A DNA stretch of 40,889 bases from contig JAFVBZ010000092.1 of assembly GCA_017479645.1 (NCBI GenBank), forward strand, positions 1 through 40,889. The letters run 5' to 3'. Below are positions 16,799 to 25,238 of this stretch, piece by piece (position 1 is the first letter of the stretch; every line of letters starts with the position of its first letter). This DNA comes from Ruminiclostridium sp. (GTDB lineage: Bacteria > Bacillota > Clostridia > Oscillospirales > Ruminococcaceae). Position numbers and translations under genes: made by a program. The notes under the pieces are model-generated. The model searched no databases and had not been told where the DNA came from. It saw only the letters and a program-made list of their open reading frames with translations.

Positions 16799-18235
16799 AT
16801 GAAAGAACTGAACAGAACAAATTTTCCTTCCGCCGGGAGACCGATAAAGGTGCTCCAGTTCGGAGAGGGCAATTTCTTAAGGGCGTTTGTTGACTGGATA
16901 ATCTGGAATCTCGACAAGAGCGGTGTGATGAATGCCGATGTCGCTGTTGTCCAGCCCACACCCCGCGGACGCGTGAAGGATCTCGCGGCTCAGGACGGCC
17001 TGTACACCGTATGCCTCGAGGGAATAGAAGGCGGCGAGAAAGTGCAGAGCCGTGACGTTGTAGATGTGCTGCGTGATTTCATCGACCCCTACACCGAGTA
17101 CGGCAAATACCTCGGATATGCGGGAAGCGATGATCTTGAGGTAATCGTCTCCAACACCACCGAAGCCGGCATCGCCCTCGATACTACGGACACCGATTTT
17201 TCCGCATGCCCGAAGAGCTTTCCGGGAAAGCTGCTTGCATTTCTGAAAGCAAGATTCGATCATTTCGGCGGAGATCTGTCAAAAGGACTTGCGATCGTTC
17301 CCTGTGAGCTTATCGACCACAACGGCGAGGAGCTTAAACGGGTGCTGAACGAGCTTGCGAAGATCAACGGAATGAACGCGGAGTTCATAGACTGGCTCAA
17401 CACCGCCAACCACTTCACCAACACCCTCGTTGACCGCATAGTTCCCGGTTACCCGAAGGACAAGGCTGAACAGATCTGCGAGGAGCAGGGCTACATCGAC
17501 ACAAGCATAGTAAAGGGCGAAGTTTTCCACCTCTGGGTGCTCCAGAAGGAGCCGTTCGTGCAGGAGCGTCTTCCCGCTGACAAGGCTGGTCTTAACGTGA
17601 TCTATGCCGATGACATCACTCCCTACAAACAGCGCAAGGTCAAGATCCTCAACGGCTCGCACACGGCGATGATGCCGGTTGCGTATTTAAGCGGCATAGA
17701 CACTGTCCGTGAAGCTGTTACCGACGAGTATGTGGGACGTTTCGTGAGGGAGCTTGCGAACGAGGAAATAAAGCCGACGATAGACCTGCCGGAGGACGAG
17801 CTGAACGCATTCGCTTCCGCAGTCATGGAGCGCTTCATGAACCCGTTTATCCGTCATGAGCTTATCTCGATATCGCTGAACTCCGTATCGAAGTTCAAGG
17901 CGCGTCTGCTGCCCACTTACAACGACTACCGCGCAAAGTTCGGCAAGTCACCGAAACATATCCTGTTTGCATTCGCATCGCTTGCGGTATTCTATCGAGG
18001 AAAGCGCGGAGATGAGGATATCCCGGTTAAGGACGATGCAGCGTATCTCGATTTCTGGAAAGAGGTCTGGAAGCTCACCGATATCCGGGAGACAGCAAAG
18101 AAAGCCATGTCGGCAGCCGAGCTCTGGGGACAGGATCTCGACGTTGATGATGACCTCAGTCTCGTTGCCGGGTATATAAAGAACATCACCGAAAACGGCG
18201 AAATGGCTGCATTAAAGGAATTTCTGGGTGAATGA
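16799..18235 (+). CDS. uxaB: Tagaturonate reductase / altronate oxidoreductase (UxaB)
   Basis: NADH-dependent reduction of D-tagaturonate to D-altronate, the second step of the saturated-galacturonate branch. 478 aa of the mannitol dehydrogenase family. The N-terminal Rossmann region begins VLQFGEGNFLRAF, and the C-terminal half has KILNGSHTAMMPVAYL, the catalytic lysine/histidine signature. The family also includes fructuronate reductase (UxuB) and mannitol dehydrogenases. UxaB is preferred because UxaA follows with the reading frames nearly touching and no mannonate dehydratase is present. Confidence 0.92.
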   Translation: MKELNRTNFPSAGRPIKVLQFGEGNFLRAFVDWIIWNLDKSGVMNADVAVVQPTPRGRVKDLAAQDGLYTVCLEGIEGGEKVQSRDVVDVLRDFIDPYTEYGKYLGYAGSDDLEVIVSNTTEAGIALDTTDTDFSACPKSFPGKLLAFLKARFDHFGGDLSKGLAIVPCELIDHNGEELKRVLNELAKINGMNAEFIDWLNTANHFTNTLVDRIVPGYPKDKAEQICEEQGYIDTSIVKGEVFHLWVLQKEPFVQERLPADKAGLNVIYADDITPYKQRKVKILNGSHTAMMPVAYLSGIDTVREAVTDEYVGRFVRELANEEIKPTIDLPEDELNAFASAVMERFMNPFIRHELISISLNSVSKFKARLLPTYNDYRAKFGKSPKHILFAFASLAVFYRGKRGDEDIPVKDDAAYLDFWKEVWKLTDIRETAKKAMSAAELWGQDLDVDDDLSLVAGYIKNITENGEMAALKEFLGE

Positions 18236-18236
18236 G

Positions 18237-19715
18237 ATGAAAAAGACTATTGTTATCTCACCGTCGGATTCGGTGGGAGTAGCTCTGACCGCGCTGAAAA
18301 AGGGCGAGACAGCCGAGGGCGTGACGCTTGCGGAAGATATCGCAAAGGGGCATAAATTCGCACTGCGCCCGATAAAAAAAGGCGAAAGAGTTATAAAGTA
18401 CGGCGAGGTAATCGGACAGGCAACTGCCGATATAGCGCCCGGCGAGCATATCCACAGCCACAATATGGCGACATGTCTTGACGGCACCCTCGAATACACA
18501 TACAATCGCAAGGAACCTGCTCCCGCAAAGGAAGTAAAGCCGCGCACCGTCAGCGTCTATGAGCGTAAGAACGGCGAAGCCGGCATACGCAACGAATTGT
18601 GGGTAATACCCACGGTAGGCTGTGTCAACGCACAGGCGAGAGCTGTCGTTGCTGCATTCACAAAGAAGCACGGCGACCTGCCCGGCATCGACGGCTGCTA
18701 TACTTTCACGCACCCATACGGCTGTTCACAGATAGGCGAGGATCACGAGCGCACAAAGCTGCTTCTCCAGAGAATGGTGAAGCACCCGAACTGCGGGGGA
18801 GTGCTGGTGCTGGGACTCGGCTGTGAGAACAACCGAATGGACGTTTTCCGGGAGACTCTCGGCGATTACGACACGGAGCGCACTGAATTTCTTGTTGCGC
18901 AGGAAGTACAGGACGAGATCGCGGAAGGTGTGAAACTGCTGGAAAAGCTGTACGAACGGGCAAAGGACGACAAGCGTGTACCGAAGGATATCTCCTGCCT
19001 TAAAGTCGGGCTGAAATGCGGAGGTTCCGACGGTCTTTCCGGAATTACCGCAAACCCGCTTGTGGGGCGGTTCTCCGATTATATTGCGGCGGCAGGCGGT
19101 ACTACGGTGCTTACCGAGGTGCCGGAAATGTTCGGCGCGGAGCAGCTGCTTATGGACAGGGCAAAGGACGAAGCCACATTCGGTAAGATCGTGAAGCTTG
19201 TCAACGGCTTCAAGGAATACTATCAGAAGCATGACCAGCCTGTGTATGAAAACCCCTCGCCCGGAAACAAGGCGGGCGGCATTACTACACTTGAGGACAA
19301 GTCTCTCGGCTGTACTCAGAAATCCGGTTCCGGCGAAGTATGCGATGTGCTGTTTGACGGCGATACGCTGACTTCACACGGGCTGAACCTGCTGAACGGA
19401 CCCGGAAACGATATGGTGGCGATAACGAATCTCGGCTGTGCAGGCTGTCATCTGGTGCTGTTCACAACAGGGCGGGGAACGCCGTTCGGCGGATTTGTAC
19501 CTACCGTCAAGATCTCCACAAATTCCGATCTTGCCGGAAGAAAGCCGAACTGGATAGATTTCGACGCCGGCGGTATTGCCGCGGGTGCGTCATTTGAAAG
19601 CAAGCTTGAAGAGCTGACCGACCTTGTTGTCGCAGTCGCAAACGGACAGCAGACGGTCAACGAACGATATAACTCGCGTGATATCGCCCTTTTCAAGACG
19701 GGCGTAACATTATAA
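18237..19715 (+). CDS. uxaA: Altronate dehydratase (UxaA)
   Basis: Dehydrates D-altronate to KDG. About 492 aa from the ATG at 18237. A GTG at 18228, eight bases after AGGA and overlapping the uxaB stop, is an alternative start. The N-terminal SAF-type domain (about 1-90) has the HIHSHN stretch that contributes metal ligands. The long C-terminal catalytic domain has GCSQIGEDHERT, LGLGCENN, LKCGGSDGLSG and SPGNKAGGITTLEDKSLG, typical of UxaA/GarD enzymes. Cysteines in GLGCENN and LGCAGCH fit the metal-dependent dehydratase family. The position between uxaB and uxaC supports altronate over galactarate as substrate. Confidence 0.94.
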   Translation: MKKTIVISPSDSVGVALTALKKGETAEGVTLAEDIAKGHKFALRPIKKGERVIKYGEVIGQATADIAPGEHIHSHNMATCLDGTLEYTYNRKEPAPAKEVKPRTVSVYERKNGEAGIRNELWVIPTVGCVNAQARAVVAAFTKKHGDLPGIDGCYTFTHPYGCSQIGEDHERTKLLLQRMVKHPNCGGVLVLGLGCENNRMDVFRETLGDYDTERTEFLVAQEVQDEIAEGVKLLEKLYERAKDDKRVPKDISCLKVGLKCGGSDGLSGITANPLVGRFSDYIAAAGGTTVLTEVPEMFGAEQLLMDRAKDEATFGKIVKLVNGFKEYYQKHDQPVYENPSPGNKAGGITTLEDKSLGCTQKSGSGEVCDVLFDGDTLTSHGLNLLNGPGNDMVAITNLGCAGCHLVLFTTGRGTPFGGFVPTVKISTNSDLAGRKPNWIDFDAGGIAAGASFESKLEELTDLVVAVANGQQTVNERYNSRDIALFKTGVTL

Positions 19716-19733
19716 TAACAAGGAGCATATAAT

Positions 19734-21128
19734 ATGAAGAAATTTCTTGATAAGGACTTTGTCCTGAGCAATGAGACAGCGGTAACTCTTTACAAGAATT
19801 ACGCGAAGGATATGCCGATATTCGACTTTCACTGCCACCTTCCGGTAGAGGAGATCTACAACGACAGAAAGTTCGCTTCTATAACCGAGTGCTGGCTGGG
19901 CGGCGACCATTACAAATGGCGCCTCATGCGTGAAATGGGCGTTGACGAAAGCTACATAACCGGCGACAAGGGCGACTTTGAGAAGTTTATGAAGTATGCG
20001 GAAGTAATGCCATACGCTATCGGAAACCCGATATTCCACTGGACGCATCTTGAACTCCAGCGCTACTTCGATATCTACGATATCCTTTCTCCCGCGACTG
20101 CGAAGGACATTTTTGACAAATGCAACAAGAAGCTCGAAACACTTACCGCGAGAAAGCTCATTGCTATGAGCAACGTAAAGAAGCTGTTCACTACCGACGA
20201 TCCTATTGATGATCTGCATTTCCACAAGCTTCTCAAAGAGGACAAGACATTTGATGTGGAAGTATATCCCGCATTCCGTCCCGACAAGGCGATCAATATC
20301 GAGCTTCCGACTTACGTTCCGTATATCGCGAAGCTTGCCGATGCAGCTGACGTGCGTATCGACGGTATTGACAGCCTCTGCGAAGCGCTCACCAAGCGTA
20401 TCGAGTATTTCGACAGCGTAGGCTGCGTATGCTCCGATCACGCTCTCGACGTGGTAATGTTCAAGCCTGCCGACAGGGACAAGGTCGATAAGATCGTAAA
20501 GAAGGCTCTCGCCGGCGATGACCTCACTCCCGACGAGATCAGACAGTACAAGGGCTATATCCTCGTACATCTCGGAAAGCAGTACTCCCGTCTGCACTGG
20601 GTACAGCAGTACCATATCGGCGCACTTCGCAACAACTCCCGCAGATATATGAGCCTGCTGGGACCGGACACAGGTTTCGACGCGATCGAGGATCAGACAT
20701 TCGCAAAAGAACTTTCCATGCTGCTTGATACTCTTGACAGCACCGACGAGCTTCCCAAGACCATTCTCTACTGCCTCAATCCCCGCGACAACGAGGTCAT
20801 AGCTACGATAATGAACTGCTTCCAGCAGGGCGGTATCGTAGGAAAGATGCAGTTCGGCTCCGCATGGTGGTTCAACGATCAGAAGGACGGTATGCAGAAA
20901 CAGCTTACTGCGCTTTCACAGCTCGGTCTTGTATCTAAGTTCGTGGGTATGCTCACCGACAGCAGAAGCTTCCTTTCCTACACACGCCACGAGTATTTCA
21001 GAAGAATACTCTGCGACATGTTCGGAACTCTTATCGAGAACGGCGAATATCCCAACGATATCGAGACTGTGGGACAGATAGTAAAGGATATCAGTTACAA
21101 CAACGCTGTAAAATATTTTACAAAGTGA
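19734..21128 (+). CDS. uxaC: Glucuronate/galacturonate isomerase (UxaC)
   Basis: Isomerises D-galacturonate to D-tagaturonate (and glucuronate to fructuronate), the entry step of the saturated branch. The 464-aa length is typical. The amidohydrolase-fold N-terminal motif FDFHCHLP is present, as are LGKQYSRLHWVQQYHIGALRNN (the internal HIGALR is diagnostic) and a C-terminal DSRSFLSYTRHEYFRR. AAGGAG precedes the ATG. It is the last + strand gene of the pectin locus before a new promoter at 21197. Confidence 0.95.
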   Translation: MKKFLDKDFVLSNETAVTLYKNYAKDMPIFDFHCHLPVEEIYNDRKFASITECWLGGDHYKWRLMREMGVDESYITGDKGDFEKFMKYAEVMPYAIGNPIFHWTHLELQRYFDIYDILSPATAKDIFDKCNKKLETLTARKLIAMSNVKKLFTTDDPIDDLHFHKLLKEDKTFDVEVYPAFRPDKAINIELPTYVPYIAKLADAADVRIDGIDSLCEALTKRIEYFDSVGCVCSDHALDVVMFKPADRDKVDKIVKKALAGDDLTPDEIRQYKGYILVHLGKQYSRLHWVQQYHIGALRNNSRRYMSLLGPDTGFDAIEDQTFAKELSMLLDTLDSTDELPKTILYCLNPRDNEVIATIMNCFQQGGIVGKMQFGSAWWFNDQKDGMQKQLTALSQLGLVSKFVGMLTDSRSFLSYTRHEYFRRILCDMFGTLIENGEYPNDIETVGQIVKDISYNNAVKYFTK

Positions 21129-21196
21129 TCTGAGCCCAATTTACAGCGGATCCGGAGCAGAAAAGGAATAACTGATATTTAATATCTGAAAAACAC

Positions 21197-21225
21197 TTGA
21201 TATTTTCATCGGAATGATGTATAAT
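21197..21225 (+). promoter_or_regulatory. Sigma-A promoter of the GGDEF gene
   Basis: TTGATA (21197-21202), a 17-bp spacer and a perfect TATAAT (21220-21225), 58 bases before the start codon. It separates the GGDEF gene from the pectin operon. Confidence 0.8.
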
Positions 21226-21282
21226 CAAATTTAGGGTATGAAAATATGATGCCTGTGACAGTATGCAGAAAGGTCAACTACA

Positions 21283-22347
21283 ATGTATAAGATCGAACAG
21301 CTCATAAAATATCATTATTTTGCCGATGTGCTCCGGACTACGGGACTTGAGCATATCACGGATCCGCTCACCGGGCTTATTTCGAGAGCGTATATCCTCG
21401 GCTTTGCAAGATCGCTTATTGCCGACAATATCCCTTTCAGCTTTGTGATGCTTGATCTTGATAATTTCAAGTTCGTGAACGATACATACGGACACAGCAC
21501 CGGAGACGATGTTCTCCGCAGTGTTTCGGCATCGCTTTCGGAATATATCGAAGGCTTCGGTGTCGGCGGACGTTTCGGCGGTGATGAGCTCCTTTTTATT
21601 GATCTTGTGCATCTTAAATATGATGATAAGAAGTCTTTTTTCGCCAAACTGTACAACGACGGCGCGGTACTTCGCAGAAGCTATCATCTCACATCGTGCA
21701 GTCCGTTCATTACCGGAACGATAGGCTGTGCCACATTCCCGGACGACAGCACCGATTACGATGAGCTGTTCTCGATGATAGACAAGACCCTTTACCGCGG
21801 AAAGAGCAAGGGCAGAAACTGCTATATAATCTACGTCGAGGAAAAGCACAGAAACATAGAGATCAAGAAGCTTGCAGGTCACGGTATATGCACCATAATG
21901 CAGGCGATAGCAAGGAACTGTGAACATGTCCGTGGTATGGACAGCAAGTTCCGTTCGGTACTTCCTATGCTTATGGACGAGATCGGAATAACCGATCTTT
22001 ACTATATGGACGGCAATTATATAATGCGTTCTGTCCTGAAAAGCAATTTCAGCGAGGATGTGCATGATATCAAGAAGCTGATGAAAGATGATATCTACCG
22101 CACAAATGACATCGAAGAATTGAAAGACATGGCTCCGGTTTTCTATGATGTGATGAAAAAGCATAATATGGAGACGGTAATGGTCTCGCGCATAGGAATG
22201 AATGACGATACAGACGGATATCTGATATGCGCGGAACCGAGAAGCCACCGTATATGGCAGGAAGACGAGTGCGCGATGATGTACTTCCTTTCAAAGACCA
22301 TAGCCGCGGGAATACGGCTTGACGGAGACACGTTCCCGGAACACTGA
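21283..22347 (+). CDS. Diguanylate cyclase (GGDEF) with C-terminal GAF-like domain
   Basis: 354 aa. The GGDEF domain fills about residues 25-185, with DPLTGL, FVMLDLDNFKFVND and active-site GGDEL (99-103), so it probably makes cyclic di-GMP. The position of the inhibitory RxxD site, nine residues before the motif, reads EGFG, so product inhibition by that route is unlikely. Residues about 190-354 look like a GAF domain (final GYLICAEP followed by a long helix), placed after the cyclase rather than before it, which is an uncommon order. No membrane segment is seen. Ligand and targets unknown. Confidence 0.88.
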   Translation: MYKIEQLIKYHYFADVLRTTGLEHITDPLTGLISRAYILGFARSLIADNIPFSFVMLDLDNFKFVNDTYGHSTGDDVLRSVSASLSEYIEGFGVGGRFGGDELLFIDLVHLKYDDKKSFFAKLYNDGAVLRRSYHLTSCSPFITGTIGCATFPDDSTDYDELFSMIDKTLYRGKSKGRNCYIIYVEEKHRNIEIKKLAGHGICTIMQAIARNCEHVRGMDSKFRSVLPMLMDEIGITDLYYMDGNYIMRSVLKSNFSEDVHDIKKLMKDDIYRTNDIEELKDMAPVFYDVMKKHNMETVMVSRIGMNDDTDGYLICAEPRSHRIWQEDECAMMYFLSKTIAAGIRLDGDTFPEH

Positions 22348-22386
22348 TCCGGCTGCCTTGGGTTGTAATTTTTGCTATACGGAAAT

Positions 22387-22420
22387 AAAATGCCCTCTGA
22401 TCTTCAGAAGGCATTTTTCT
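22387..22420 (+). terminator. Intrinsic terminator after the GGDEF gene
   Basis: AAATGCCCTCTGA and TCAGAAGGCATTT pair with one mismatch around a 3-nt loop, and a T-run follows. Confidence 0.85.
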
Positions 22421-22506
22421 TTGGCAATGCAGGACAGCAGGCTTTATAATAATATGAAAATTATTCTTAAAAATGGTAAAAATCTATTTTATTATTGCAT
22501 TTTGAT

Positions 22507-22535
22507 TGAAATAATAATAGCTATATGATAAAATG
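22507..22535 (+). promoter_or_regulatory. Promoter of the MATE transporter gene
   Basis: TTGAAA (22507-22512), 17-bp spacer, TAAAAT (22530-22535), 38 bases before the TTG start. The surrounding sequence is strongly A+T-rich. Confidence 0.65.
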
Positions 22536-22572
22536 TTCTGGTAGTAAAATTGTCTGACGGAGGCATTCTGAT

Positions 22573-23970
22573 TTGGATAACGACAATAAAAATTCCGGCG
22601 GCAAAGTTCTTTCCGGAAGAGACAGAAAATTCCGTGAATTTGTTCTCAGCAGCAATATGTGGACAGTCATTTTTACGGTCTGCATACCTCTTGCGGCATA
22701 TTCGGGACTTCTTCACATATTCAAGATAATAGATACAATGATAGCGGCACATATCGGAACAGATGCCGTTTCTTCGATCGCATACATCTCCCAGATAAGT
22801 TTCGTTATATCCGCAATAGGCGGCGGACTTGCGATAGGCGCGGGAATGAAGATAAGCGAAGCATACGGCGCAGGTGACTATGACCTTGTGAAAAAGCGGG
22901 TGAGCAGTGTTTGCTTTCTCTGCCTTATGATAAGCATACCTGTATTGCTGGTGATCCCGTTTACACCGGATTTTCTGCGGCTCAACGGCACACCGGAGGA
23001 GCTTATCGAAGCCAGCGGGCAGTATTTTTCCGTGGAGCTTGTCAATATCGCCGTTAATTTTTTCAATACCGTTTACATAGCGATAGAGCGCGCAAGAGGA
23101 AACACGAAGCTCATAATGTGGATAAACCTTATCTATCTTGCTGTAAAATCTCTGCTTACGGCATTGTTTGTGTATGTAATGAACGGTACAGTTGTTATGA
23201 TCGCGGCGGCAACTCTTGTCGCAAATCTCTCAATGCTCATCATAGCGGCGGTTAATCTGCTGAAAAAGAACAGCATATTCGGGTTTTCCGCAAAGCAGAT
23301 CTCTATGCGCAAGGCGGTGATCCTTCCTGTCATCAACACATCTTATCCCGCGGTCACGGAGAAGGCGGCGTTTGCATACGGAAAGCTTATAGTCAACAAG
23401 ATGAGCACTGATTACGGGACTTCCGTAGTGGGCGCTCTCGGAGTATCAAACAATCTCGGCGGCATAACTACCCAGCTCCAGAACGGCTTCCAGGAAGGCG
23501 GCGCGTCTGTGATAGCCCAGAATATAGGCGGGGGAAAAACGGGGCGTGCGCTGGACGCGTTCAGAAAAATACTCATAATAAACACAGTCCTCGGCGCGGT
23601 ATTTATGGCATTGACACTTGTTTTCCTTGATCCGCTGAGCAGTCTGTTTTCCGGACAGGACGAGGAATTCCGGCTTCTTATAAAGGAAGTTTACGGCTAT
23701 GAGGCGCTGGGCGCGGTCACACTCGGCATTAATGCAGCGGTAATGGCGCTGCTTTACGGGTTCGGATATACGAAGCTGACACTTCTGCTGAATGTGATGC
23801 GGGTATTTGTATTCCGCATACCGGTGCTGTGGTTTTTGCAGAACTACACCGATATCGGCAGCGCAAGCGTCGGCATAGTGATGATGGTGAGCAATGTATC
23901 TGTGGGTATATGCAGCGGGATCGCAGCGGTCTTTGTGATAAGGCACATAAAAAAGAAATATGATCTCTGA
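22573..23970 (+). CDS. MATE family efflux transporter
   Basis: 465 aa with about twelve hydrophobic segments in two six-helix halves, a sodium- or proton-driven multidrug and toxin extrusion protein. The N-terminal half shows the MATE pattern IDTMIAAHIGTDAVSSIAY. The start is a TTG nine bases after ACGGAGG, with a good promoter just upstream. Its substrate cannot be read from sequence. It has its own terminator-like repeat downstream and appears to be monocistronic. Confidence 0.9.
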   Translation: MDNDNKNSGGKVLSGRDRKFREFVLSSNMWTVIFTVCIPLAAYSGLLHIFKIIDTMIAAHIGTDAVSSIAYISQISFVISAIGGGLAIGAGMKISEAYGAGDYDLVKKRVSSVCFLCLMISIPVLLVIPFTPDFLRLNGTPEELIEASGQYFSVELVNIAVNFFNTVYIAIERARGNTKLIMWINLIYLAVKSLLTALFVYVMNGTVVMIAAATLVANLSMLIIAAVNLLKKNSIFGFSAKQISMRKAVILPVINTSYPAVTEKAAFAYGKLIVNKMSTDYGTSVVGALGVSNNLGGITTQLQNGFQEGGASVIAQNIGGGKTGRALDAFRKILIINTVLGAVFMALTLVFLDPLSSLFSGQDEEFRLLIKEVYGYEALGAVTLGINAAVMALLYGFGYTKLTLLLNVMRVFVFRIPVLWFLQNYTDIGSASVGIVMMVSNVSVGICSGIAAVFVIRHIKKKYDL

Positions 23971-23980
23971 GATGTCGCAT

Positions 23981-24045
23981 GCGCTTGAGACCGGTCGCGC
24001 CCGGCGCTCGAGATTGGTCGCGCACAGCGCTCGAGATCGGGGGCA
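23981..24045 (+). repeat. 23-bp imperfect tandem repeat, 2.8 copies
   Basis: Units begin at 23981, 24004 and 24027. Each carries GCGCTCGAGA or GCGCTTGAGA; units one and two continue with GGTCGCGC. The block is far more GC-rich than its surroundings and lies directly after the MATE gene. Confidence 0.7.
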
Positions 24046-24075
24046 GACCCTTTTTGAAAAAAGGGTCATTCCCCC
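24039..24075 (+). terminator. Two-tier hairpin after the MATE gene
   Basis: GGGGG/CCCCC outer arms enclose a near-perfect inner palindrome (24046-24067, GACCCTTTTT against AAAAAGGGTC). It could terminate the MATE transcript. Its T/A-rich middle is inside the stem rather than after it. Confidence 0.5.
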
Positions 24076-24122
24076 GTTCCACTCCCATTAAGAAGTTTTC
24101 CTAAACCGCATCAACAGACAGG

Positions 24123-24152
24123 TTGCGGCTAATCGGTTTGTACTATTATAAT
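24123..24152 (+). promoter_or_regulatory. Promoter of the DUF6809-like gene
   Basis: TTGCGG (24123-24128), 18-bp spacer, perfect TATAAT (24147-24152), 23 bases before the start codon. Confidence 0.55.
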
Positions 24153-24174
24153 GTAATACCGGAGGAAAACATCT

Positions 24175-24441
24175 ATGGAATCAATAATCAGCAAACTTTA
24201 CTATGGTGAGATTAGCCCGTGCGAAAAGCCAGCGCCGAATACGGAGCGTTTCAGAGAAAACCGCAACACGATACGCAGTACCGAAGAAAAGCTGCTTGAA
24301 CAGTTTCCAAAATGCAAGGAGTTGCTCAACGACTATACAGACGCACTCCGCATTGAGGCACAGTTAGAGAGCGAAGCAGACTTTGCTCGCGGCTTTCGGC
24401 TCGGCGTGCTGATAGCGCTCGAAGTAATAAAAACTGAATAA
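24175..24441 (+). CDS. Small DUF6809-like protein
   Basis: 88-aa cytoplasmic protein with N-terminal SKLYYGEISPCE and C-terminal FARGFRLGVLIALEV, the pattern I recall for DUF6809 proteins of Clostridia. These are often found near integrated elements; the function is unknown. The middle is a charged, probably helical stretch. CCGGAGG lies upstream of the ATG and an intrinsic terminator follows at 24515. Family assignment is from memory and should be searched. Confidence 0.72.
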   Translation: MESIISKLYYGEISPCEKPAPNTERFRENRNTIRSTEEKLLEQFPKCKELLNDYTDALRIEAQLESEADFARGFRLGVLIALEVIKTE

Positions 24442-24514
24442 ACGAACAAGCGGTTTCCGTATTTATTTTGACCCCAGTACTTACGATTGACGCTTTATTC
24501 AAAATCGAATAATC

Positions 24515-24550
24515 AAAAACTCCGCTCGCAATAAACGGGCAGAGTTTTTT
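24515..24550 (+). terminator. Intrinsic terminator after the DUF6809-like gene
   Basis: AAAAACTC/GAGTTTTT stem (24515-24522 with 24542-24549), partly extended inward, ending in a T-run. Confidence 0.75.
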
Positions 24551-24563
24551 GTGCAAAAGAAAA

Positions 24564-24595
24564 AGCGCACAACCTACAATTGTAAGCTATGCGCT
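24564..24595. other. Nested dyad in the 24442-24782 gap
   Basis: AGCGCA/TGCGCT arms (24564-24569 and 24590-24595) enclose a 10-bp palindrome TACAATTGTA (24576-24585). The rest of this A+T-rich gap shows no further gene or clear terminator for the - strand gene that ends at 24783. Confidence 0.45.
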
Positions 24596-24782
24596 ATACT
24601 ATTATATTGGTTATTGCTTAGGTGTTAACATTCACAAGGCTTATTAAGTTTTTTGTCCCTGCAAATTCCATTAATTGATTGGTACATCGTTTGTTTATTG
24701 TAGTTTAAATGATGTTAAATAACAAAATACATTCACTATTTCTGTCAAATGGGGTAGTAGCGACATTTAACAGGAACACAAA

Positions 24783-25238
24783 CTATTTGCTTATCTTATA
24801 TCTGAAATATTCAGAAACCTCATTTATTATATCTGTGCCTGATAGTCCAAACCACAATATTCCGTCATATTTACATACGATGCTTTCTAAATTATTCTCC
24901 AGCTCTATTGTCCAAAAATCAGCAGACCTATAATCGTCCGAATACATCATCATCAAATAATATCTATTATTATCAAAGAATAGATCTCTGATGATATATT
25001 CTTTTCCATCCAGTTTTACAAATCCTTTTGTTCCAGTTTTCCCAGTAACATAAAAGGTAGCCTTAATGTTAATTTCAATGCTCATCTCGTCTTGAACGGG
25101 CGTTAAATCAGAAATAACCATATCCTCAAAATAATAGAGTTTCGTATCTATAACAATATCTTTACTTTTGGGAATCGCAATAAATACACATATCACAAGA
25201 AGCAATGTTATTGTTATTATAAATATATATTTTTTCAT
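24783..25238 (-). CDS. Membrane-anchored or secreted small protein, unknown
   Basis: 151 aa with one N-terminal hydrophobic segment (about residues 4-23), lacking an obvious cleavage site, so probably membrane-anchored with the rest outside. The external part is beta-rich, with many aromatic and charged residues (YYLMMMYSDDYRSADFWTIE). No family is recognised. Its ATG overlaps the stop of the 389-aa secreted-protein gene by 4 nt (ATGA), so the two are translated together and may work as a pair. It closes the sigma-factor island. A+T-rich like its neighbours. Confidence 0.65.
   Translation of the reverse strand: MKKYIFIITITLLLVICVFIAIPKSKDIVIDTKLYYFEDMVISDLTPVQDEMSIEINIKATFYVTGKTGTKGFVKLDGKEYIIRDLFFDNNRYYLMMMYSDDYRSADFWTIELENNLESIVCKYDGILWFGLSGTDIINEVSEYFRYKISK

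Noticed and set aside
19710-20615. Long - strand frame opposite uxaC
   Set aside because: Antisense shadow; uxaC is intact on the + strand.
21274-22248. Long - strand frame opposite the GGDEF gene
   Set aside because: Antisense shadow; the GGDEF protein is supported by motifs, promoter and terminator.
23981-24045. CRISPR-like repeats after the MATE gene
   Set aside because: The 23-bp units are directly tandem with no spacers.
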